Source: Hemerocallis citrina (lineage: Eukaryota > Streptophyta > Magnoliopsida > Asparagales > Asphodelaceae). From it: a DNA stretch of 64,000 nt. A model generated the notes under the pieces. That model was not told the DNA's origin and did no database searches. It was given only the letters and a program-made list of their open reading frames with translations. Within the stretch, counting starts at the first letter, position 1. Each line of letters begins with the position of its first letter. A program made the position numbers and the translations under genes. The DNA lies in the NCBI GenBank assembly GCA_017893485.1, contig CM030359.1, positions 28,400,430 through 28,464,429 on the forward strand, in the 5' to 3' direction. Shown piece by piece: positions 58,022-64,000 of this stretch.

Positions 58022-58708
58022 GCATGGGCTAATACTCACAATTTATCTTTATCTCGTAGTAGTCATCGTGTTAGGATTAGTTGCATAGCGGGGGATTAAA
58101 CCCTACAATGTGGAGACGTTAAGGGCTTGCACCGGACCTATGTAGAGTGGGATGCCTAGAATCCGACAAGTACGCATTAGAGAGTCAGCATATAGTATTG
58201 TGTTTTCTTGATTTGGTTTAAGCATGTGTTTTCATGGTTTTCTACACTTGACACTTAGTCTAGTTCTACTTGATGTTTTCATGTCTTATTGTTATATCTT
58301 ACCTTATATTGTTCTTACTTATTACATGTTATTTATGTTTCTATGTTCTATTTATGTCGTTTGTTTTTATGTCACTCACACCGTTATGGCTGACCCCTTT
58401 AGTTTTGGGGGTTATGGTTATCTCTAGCCTCATATTTTACAGGTGATTACTTGTAGCTTGGATTTTGGATGCTTGAGTTAAAGTGGTGTAATGGGTTATG
58501 TATTGTTGTAAAAAGAAATCATTGTAAAGAAAGAAATTTGTAATTCAAGGTGTATTTTATTCTGCTGTGTTATGTAAAGGTTAATGTAATGAAAGTTGAA
58601 AAAAAAAATTATTGGTATTTGGCTGTGTTTAATATTACATTTGAAGTTGATGCTCGGAATTGTGCCACGTATTTCTGAGATATCATATTGAAAATTCGGG
58701 GCGCTACA

Positions 58709-58836
58709 AGACCTCTCTTGGAGTTAATGATCTCCCCCCCCCCCCCCACTCCATTTATAAGCACTAATGATTTCGCCGTACTAAGGATCATGTGCATCCA
58801 TCGACACCATGCTAGTCCAAATCCTCTGGCAACTAA
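58709..58836 (-). pseudogene. LINE 2 reverse transcriptase fragment (part 2)
   Basis: The minus strand encodes VARGFGLAWCRWMHMILSTA, KSLVLINGV and, after a run of 14 G residues, EIINSKRGL, the RT segment before the RQGDPLSP box. It continues directly from the part at 63267-64000 once the solo LTR is removed, and is cut on its other side by the chromovirus at 58708. Confidence 0.78.
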
Positions 58837-60372
58837 TGCCGCGCCCCGAATTTCCAATATAATATCCCAGGAATACGTGACACAATTTCAGAATCAACTT
58901 CAATATAATCATAAACGTAACATCCAAATACAGGGAAAATTAAAACTTTTTATTACATCAATTGTTTACAAAGCACAACGTAAAATACCTTGAATTACAT
59001 TTTCTTTCTTTTACAATACATTCTATTACAATTTGCCTAAGCCATATTATCATTCTACCACATGCATCCAAATCCCAAGCTATAGGTGCCTACTTGTAAA
59101 ACATGAGGCTAGAGATAATCCTAACCCCCAAAACTAGGAGTCATGCATAACGGTGTGAGTGACATAAAAGATATGCAGCATAAAGAAAACATAAAGGATA
59201 AAGTCATAAACAACATGTATCAACAGTAAGAATAAATGAAAAGAATATGAAACAACAATAAATAAAATATGAAAACATCAAGTAAAACTGGACTAACTGT
59301 CAAGTGTAGAAAAACCGGAAACAACATGCATAAAACCAAGTTAGGAAATACCAATACTATATGCTGACTTTCTAATGCATACTTGTCGGATTCTATGCAT
59401 CCCACTCTACATAGGTTCGATGCAAGCCCTTAACGTTCTCCACTTGATAGGGTTTAATCCCTTATTATGCAACTAATCCTACTATGATGACTACTATGAG
59501 ATCATGATAAACTGTGAGTATTAGTCCATGCCTCGATAATTCCGGAGGTCAATCTCTATCCACAGATAATTCCGGAGACTATTTCACTCACACCTAGGAA
59601 TCTTCGAGAATACCCCATACCGCAAGCTATGGCGCCTCATCACACGAATACCCCATGAGCGTCGCCTCGACCCCGATAATTCCAGAGATCAATCCCACAC
59701 TGCAGGTAATTTCGGAGACTATTTTACTCACACCTTGATAATTTTGGGGATTATCTCACACCACAAGCCATACTGAGGTCCATAACCCATGTTCTCATTT
59801 CATCATATCACCATTTAGTGTCTATCCTTTTCTCGTTAATTTAGTTAATTATTTAACAAATTTTGAATATCTTAGAGTTGGTGTACCCTACCGGGCTTAA
59901 CTCAACTGAACAACAACCAAGATCTCAACCGCCGGTAGTTAAGGCCCCACTCAGTCTCTAAAGACTCATAACTCAACCATCAATACCAAAAATTTCAATA
60001 AAACTCATAAATCCATCGTTAAAACATTTATAATAAGAAATCGATAAAATCCAAATCCATTTAATGTACTCATGAAATTACAGAATTTAAATAAAAATAT
60101 TAAATCCATTAAATAGCAGAAATCATATTTTTAAGTCGTAGAACATCACAAAACATTAATTTCTTTGAAAGCCACATATATCTCTCTTTATAAGGTCATA
60201 GGAATGTAATTTAAATTCTATTATAAACAAAATATAACTTTCTGTAAAATACTGTAATATATAGCAAAACGTCATTTAAAACAGTAGATTAATAATCCAC
60301 AATATCGAAGAACCAATCGTTTAAAGAAAATATCATAAAACTCAAGAAACCCATCAGCCAAAACAATGACAG

Positions 60373-60545
60373 TTGACTGTCGAAAATGGGCGGTCGACTG
60401 TCCTGCGAAAATTCGAAACTCATGCAAACCCATCAGCCAGAACAATGACAGTCGACTGTCGAAAATAGCCGGTCGACTATCCTGCGAAAATCCAATACTC
60501 AAGAAAACCCATCTGCTATTCGACTGTCGAAAATGGCCGGTCGAC
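60373..60545 (-). repeat. Paired GTCGAC palindromes in the solo LTR
   Basis: Hexamer pairs start at 60373/60394, 60451/60472 and 60519/60540, each exactly 21 bp apart. The spacer here is TGTCGAAAATGGCCG or similar. A fourth, wider pair follows near 60580-60613. Confidence 0.88.
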
Positions 60546-61926
60546 TGTCCTGCGAAAATCTGAAACTCAAGAACTGACAGTCAACTGCCGTCTTCAGTTC
60601 AAAAGCGAAGCGGTCGACTGTAAATTCCAACAGACAGCAGTTTTGAAATTTCGTGCATGTTTTACTGATATTGGCATAGTTCTTTGTAAAATCTTAAATT
60701 TGAAAAAACAATTTTCTGAGATGCTAAAATATGACTTGTACAATATATATGAGTTTATAAAATACATCAAAATCGCTTTAAGATCATACAAGAGCAAATT
60801 TGGTTAAAATCTTCAAAACAGTGCATATATAGATGTAGGTGTGCATATGTGTATAATTGCATCAATTAAAGCCTCGAAATTTCTTCAATTGAAGTCAGTA
60901 AAATGTTCAAACAATCTTAGTACCAAAACCACTCAAGTCCAATCGAAAACTTCGCAAAAATCTCAAAACATAATTTCGGCCATAAGCATCAGACCCGAAA
61001 TTCCAATTACTCAACCCTACTTCGGAGTTTGATTCTTTTGATTCAAAACTCATCATGTAATTCATAACACCCATACACAACCTCATACATCAGTTATCTC
61101 ATAATTATATGCAATTATAACAAGCATTAGTTGAGTCTTGCACATCCAAGACTTCATAACAGTGTGTGTATATACCCATCAGTAAAGTTGGGTTTTGTTC
61201 ACTTTTACTCTTCCATATCGTACAATTCTCAAAGTATTTGCCAAATCAGTCACAACATAAATGAAAGCAAAATACTCATGATAAAAATGCAATTATAACA
61301 ATCATTCATCAAGTTTTATTTATCAAAAAATGCCCAACAGTAAAGTATGTAAGTATAACAACAGTAAAAACCTATCTTTTGTTCAAATTGTGCAATTTCT
61401 TCATATAATCTCAATACAACACGCAAAACAGCAAGTATGTGAAGGGAATTAACCTACTCCCGATTACTATTAGGTTCTTAACAAATCTCAAGTCATCTAT
61501 ATATAATTTTTAATCACCCATGGCATGGTTTCATGAAAAGATTCAATTTTTAGTTCATCTACTCATCAAAACTTCACATTATCATCATACAATCCCTAAT
61601 CATGCTTTCTAATACACAACCATCACATATGTTTAGAACAATAAGAAAACAAACATATGTCACTCACCTTATTGAAGAAATCAACCTAATTAATAAAGAA
61701 TAACAAAAAACCCTTCTTTTGCAAAAATCCAAGATTATCGCTTCGAAACTCCAAGAAAACCAATAGTAAAAATATATTTTATTTTTGCAAAGGAGAGGGA
61801 CGGCTGTAGGGGCTCTTTTATAGGTCAAAATCTGGAGTTTTTAGGGTTTTACAAGTTTATGGAAACACCCCTTAACAAATTATTACTTTACATATATAAA
61901 CTTTTCTTTAATAAAGTAGTTAAATA

Positions 61927-62431
61927 CCCCATTTGATCCGTGGATCCTCCTCCCAGGCCAAGCTTAGCTCTCCTCTCCATCGGTCCCATGTTCATTTCGA
62001 TTCTGTTTTGTTTGTTGGACCTTTCCTCCCTTTACTTCATGGATTGCGCTGTGATGTTGTGTGGTTGTGTCTGGATCGGTTGCAGGCTGCCAGTTCCCGT
62101 TCTTGGCGGCTAGTGGTTCAAGAGATGGCAGAGGGTTGTTTCTGTGTGCTAAGTTATCTTCGCTTTTGACTAATGCTGCTCCTTCATCAGCTGTGTTGGT
62201 TCTTTTTCGGGGCTCATGGCTATGTTGTTTCGATAGTGTTGTTAGTTTTTGCGTTTTTTGTCTGTTCAGCAATGATTTCCATTGCTTGTTGGGTCTTTCT
62301 CCTATTGTTTGTTTGTTTCTCTTTCTTTTTTGCAGTTTTACTCCTGGTAAAATTGGTCATTGTTGTACGACTTTTTATATATATATTGGGCTGGACTCTT
62401 AAGGCTCTATCCGCGTTATTATAAAAAAAAT
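61927..62431 (+). mobile_element. 505-bp retroposon with poly-A tail (probable truncated LINE)
   Basis: A perfect 15-bp target duplication TAAAGTAGTTAAATA lies at 61912-61926 and 62432-62446. The insert is T-rich on the plus strand, shows no long meaningful frame and ends TTATTATAAAAAAAAT. TSD length and tail indicate LINE-mediated insertion. It reads like a LINE 3' UTR; a SINE is less likely since no A/B box promoter is recognisable. Confidence 0.82.
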
Positions 62432-63266
62432 TAAAGTAGTTAAATAAATTAAAATAAAACCAAATCCTTTTTCTACTGAGTTATCCAACCATCAAGCATA
62501 GCCCATAAATTAGAAAATTTTGGATTTGTACTCAAAGTGGTAATTTTGCACAAAAGTCTCTCTCTTTGTAATATTTGCAAATATGTCATAAAATATTCGT
62601 AAAAATCTAGAAAATTTAGAAATAATATCTACTAATACATATTAGATTTTACAATTAAAATTCATGAATTTTTTACTTTCCAAGAAAACATTTGCACAAG
62701 ATCCAACCTAATTTTCATATTTGCAAAAATACCATATTTGTTTAAATCTTTACCAAATCAACTGTAAATAAAATTTAAATAGATTTTATTTTCAACGATG
62801 ACCATGGCCAACCCAAAAATCAGTAAAAACGAATTTTCATTATTTATTTGAGATTCAAACGGCTTTTTACATAAAAACCCCTCTCTTTTGAAGTATTTAT
62901 AAAAATATTTTCTTTATTCAAAAAAAATTCCAAAATTTAGGATATACTCAATTATAAATAGGAGAATTTATTCAGAAATCTAAAAGTAGAGATTTGTACC
63001 CAAAAAAATATTTGCACGTGTAAAATCAAAAAATTCGTAGAATAGTCAAATAAATTCAAATAAATATGAAAAATTAAGATATCATAAATAAATAAGGAAA
63101 ATCAATCATCAAACATAAAATTTTAAGAATTCAAAATTCCTAACTTTGCATGTGTGTTGCATGTGCAAATTTACAATTTCAAGAAAACAGAAAAAATAGT
63201 CAACTTCACCAATTTAATACTATTTAATAATGCAAAATAAATCATTTTATTTTGCTGGGTGTTACA

Positions 63267-64000
63267 ACCAGCATCTGATCAATAAATTACTAGCTAACTG
63301 TATCAAATGCCTTTGTGAAATCAATCTTGAACAAGATTGTGTCTGAATGTCGATTACTGTAGACGTTAATAGCTTCATGTGCCACTAAGATCTACTGTGT
63401 ACTTACCCTTGAGGAAAGCATTGTGGGATGAAGAAACAAGTGAATCAAGGATTGGGCCGAGCCTGTTGGCAAGGATCTTGGTGAAGATCTTGAAAGAGTA
63501 GTTTAAGGGGCTAATAGGCCGATATTCAGAGACAACATTTGCTCCCTCGCATTTAGGGATGAGCATGATGTTGGAGTAATTGAGTCTGCTAAAGTAACTA
63601 TCTCCTCTTTGGACGGACATAAGCATTTCAAAGGGATCTTCTTTTATAGTATCCCAAAAGCTATGGTAGAACCTCATCGAAAAACTATCCGGTCCTAGGG
63701 CTTTATCACTATTCATGTCAAAAACAGCTTTGCGCACCTCTTCTAGAAAGAATGGGGAGTCTAAGTGGTCAAAGTTAACATCCTGTGAGGAAAAATAGGA
63801 AGATTTAACTAATTTGATTCATGGATTAGAGGAATCTCCCAAATCAGTTATGAAATCTCCATAAAACTGCTCCATCTCAGGCTTATAAATACAGCCTCTC
63901 CCTCACCATTACTAGGTAATCAAAAATTTTCCATTAAAGCCCAAGTAATAGTCTCAATTACTGACTTTGTCGTCGGAGGGTCTCACGCAGGAAAAAAACT
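63267..64000 (-). pseudogene. LINE 2 reverse transcriptase fragment (part 1), runs off the window
   Basis: Minus strand, from the right edge: an upstream linker with several stops, then 63737-63375 open: MRKAVFDMNSDKALGPDSFS, NYSNIMLIPKCEGANVVSEY, RPISPLNYSFKIFTKILANR. This is the N-terminal RT region of an L1-type LINE (the PDSF and RPISL boxes). A frameshift then gives DTILFKIDFTKAFDTVS, two stops and FIDQML before the solo LTR at 63266. It is clearly a different copy from the LINE at 27030. Confidence 0.88.

Larger units (their letters stand above)
45856..58708 (+). mobile_element. Tekay-type chromovirus (Ty3/gypsy), with hAT B nested inside
   Basis: Order: truncated 5' LTR (45856-47167), PBS, gag, hAT insertion (48410-51898), intron-like segment (51950-52045), protease-RT-RNase H-integrase-chromodomain (52046-55345), PPT, complete 3' LTR (55548-58708). 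The C-terminal chromodomain after integrase marks it as a chromovirus, and RT sequence and length fit the Tekay/Del group. The 5' and 3' LTR copies are very similar with scattered substitutions. Right of 58708 a LINE reverse transcriptase is interrupted, so the element inserted into that LINE. The left side, including about 1.85 kb of 5' LTR and its flank, is gone. Confidence 0.92.
55548..58708 (+). repeat. 3' LTR, complete, 3161 bp
   Basis: Begins TGTAGTACCCC and ends GGGCGCTACA. Long even for this group. AT-rich first half, then the 80-bp GTCGAC array (57053-57396), then a region shared with the truncated 5' LTR, with the TCCGGAATTATC array (57797-58021). No ORF of note. Confidence 0.93.
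58837..63266 (-). mobile_element. Solo LTR of a related chromovirus, reverse orientation
   Basis: Minus strand start TGTAACACCC at 63266 and end GCGGCA at 58837. The flanks CTGGT and TTAGT, read on the minus strand (63267-63271 and 58832-58836), form a 5-bp target duplication with two transitions. Excising the LTR restores the LINE frame Q-M-L-V-A-R-G-F-G. No internal region is present, so it is a solo LTR left by recombination. It shares the distal half and both repeat arrays with the 3' LTR at 55548, but the proximal part is longer and diverged, marking another subfamily. A 505-bp retroposon is inserted at 61927. Confidence 0.88.

Noticed and set aside
61933..62402. Overlapping plus-strand ORFs of 78-113 codons
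   Set aside because: Cysteine/phenylalanine-rich, low-complexity frames inside a poly-A-tailed retroposon; no domain or codon signal.
62840..63060. Short tandem duplications in the AT-rich proximal LTR
   Set aside because: Similarity is limited to T-rich and TTTGCAAAT-type words and cannot be told from composition by eye.

Overview
This is nuclear DNA from a flowering plant. It holds plant-type Ty3/gypsy and Ty1/copia retrotransposons, L1-type LINEs, hAT and Mutator-like DNA transposons, GT-AG introns, a plant mobile domain gene and a stray piece of mitochondrial nad5. The species cannot be told from the sequence. The background is AT-rich; the LINE at 27-33.6 kb and the Tat retrotransposon at 37-44 kb are richer in G+C. 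I see no intact host gene. Nearly everything is transposon sequence, much of it nested, and every long coding region has visible breaks.

Layout, left to right. 1-2278 is a reverse-oriented chromovirus LTR sitting in the 5' end of hAT copy A (2279-5820), which itself lies in an older chromovirus pol fragment (to about 6104). 7248-9436 is a broken plant mobile domain (MAIN-like) gene, followed by a foldback repeat of about 640 bp (9760-10400). From 12938 to 36559 the minus strand carries scattered exons of a Tas-like aldo-keto reductase pseudogene. Its introns were inflated by a copia element (15788-21375), a long-TIR Mutator-like element (21385-22713), hAT copy C (22987-26503), a full-length LINE (27030-33614), a mitochondrial nad5 fragment (34005-34140) and a small MITE (34877-35492). 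A LINE tail (11880-12806) sits just beyond the stop codon.

37340-44460 is a Tat-lineage gypsy element on the minus strand. It lacks recognisable LTRs and its reverse transcriptase core is deleted. It carries antisense coiled-coil ORFs on the plus strand and a 115-bp tandem array. 45856-58708 is a plus-strand Tekay-type chromovirus with a truncated 5' LTR, broken gag and pol, a probable spliceosomal intron at the gag-protease junction, and hAT copy B inserted into gag. 58837-63266 is a related solo LTR in reverse orientation, inserted into a second LINE whose reverse transcriptase resumes at 63267 and runs off the window. A 505-bp retroposon sits inside the solo LTR.

Insertion boundaries rest on target-site duplications read directly: 8 bp for hAT B and C, 9 bp for the Mutator-like element, 10-17 bp for the LINEs and the retroposon, and 5 bp for the solo LTR. 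The least expected signal is in the chromovirus LTRs. Three divergent copies share an array of paired GTCGAC palindromes whose two members are always 20-22 bp apart, with pairs repeating about every 80 bp.
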